A stretch of DNA of 5,077 bases from Actinomycetales bacterium (lineage in GTDB: Bacteria; Actinomycetota; Actinomycetes; Mycobacteriales; Mycobacteriaceae), in assembly GCA_012841845.1 (NCBI GenBank), contig DUTZ01000351.1, forward strand, positions 1 to 5,077, given 5' to 3'. Under the pieces are notes generated by a model. The model made no database searches. It had not been told where the DNA came from and saw only the letters and a list, made by a program, of their open reading frames with translations. The translations under genes and the position numbers were made by a program. Below are positions 4,970 to 5,077 of the stretch, one piece after another. Position 1 is the stretch's first letter. Every line of letters begins with the position of its first letter.

Positions 4970-5077
4970 ATGGCCCCGCAACCCGTGACGACCGAGGGAC
5001 ACCTCGTCCGGCCGCTACCGTCCACCGAACCGTCCGCCGGGGCCGCGCCGTGGTGGGAACCGCCCGTGCCCGCCACC
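4970..5077 (+). CDS. Rv3235-like protein, N-terminal 36 residues (3' partial)
   Basis: The frame is open from ATG 4970 to the window edge and encodes MAPQPVTTEGHLVRPLP, then an Ala/Pro-rich stretch ending in APWWEPPVPAT. The low-complexity proline-rich start and its place after the WS/DGAT locus match Rv3235, a small alanine/arginine/proline-rich actinobacterial protein of unknown function. GGAGGGAG lies at 4952-4959, about 10 bases before the ATG. The GTG at 4921 is in another frame and soon hits a stop. No signal peptide is apparent in the visible part. The gene is divergent from the HAD operon with a 128-base spacer. The conserved C-terminal domain is beyond the window, so the family call rests on position and the short N-terminus. 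Confidence 0.65.
   Translation, partial: MAPQPVTTEGHLVRPLPSTEPSAGAAPWWEPPVPAT

Noticed and set aside
2639..4988. Long plus-strand open frames opposite the acyltransferase operon
   Set aside because: They lie antisense to genes with clear family motifs, show no recognisable domain, and have compositions typical of antisense frames in high-GC coding DNA.

Overview
The window is very GC-rich, and its codons mostly end in G or C. It holds a gene neighbourhood typical of mycolic-acid actinobacteria (order Mycobacteriales). From memory, the M. tuberculosis order is aroA, Rv3228 (rsgA), desA3 (Rv3229c), Rv3230c, Rv3231c, ppk2 (Rv3232c), Rv3233c/Rv3234c (tgs3), Rv3235. Here I see rsgA, an Rv3230c-like reductase, a DUF6912 (Rv3231c-like) protein, a WS/DGAT-family protein and the start of an Rv3235-like gene, in the same relative order and orientation. 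The genus cannot be fixed from the sequence; Dietzia, Gordonia or a Rhodococcus relative would all fit. No phage, IS, CRISPR, tRNA or rRNA signal was seen.

Layout. Positions 1-985 (+) hold the ribosome-assembly GTPase RsgA, missing only its first few codons. Positions 986-1237 hold a small unrecognised minus-strand ORF of about 61 aa, with its own candidate promoter and a TTGACA-CC-TGTCAA palindrome inside that promoter. In M. tuberculosis the acyl-CoA desaturase desA3 occupies this slot; it is absent here. Positions 1238-2356 (-) encode a three-domain flavin/2Fe-2S reductase. Upstream of it lies a perfect 26-bp inverted repeat (2415-2440) covering its likely -10 box. Positions 2474-4841 (-) look like one operon: a small HAD-family phosphatase with a probable leaderless start, a WS/DGAT-like acyltransferase one base downstream, and the DUF6912 gene 24 bases further. 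A 128-bp divergent spacer follows, then the first 36 codons of the Rv3235-like gene (+).

Themes. The minus-strand genes point to lipid metabolism: electron supply for a fatty-acid desaturase, and triacylglycerol or wax-ester type acyl transfer. The reductase has a separate, strongly palindromic control site, so it is probably regulated independently of the acyltransferase operon. The most notable points are the altered active site of the acyltransferase (HHxxxDG reads HHVLMGG), the reductase without an adjacent desaturase, the long operator-like palindrome, and the small gene with a promoter-embedded palindrome. There is no gene-free stretch longer than about 250 bases.
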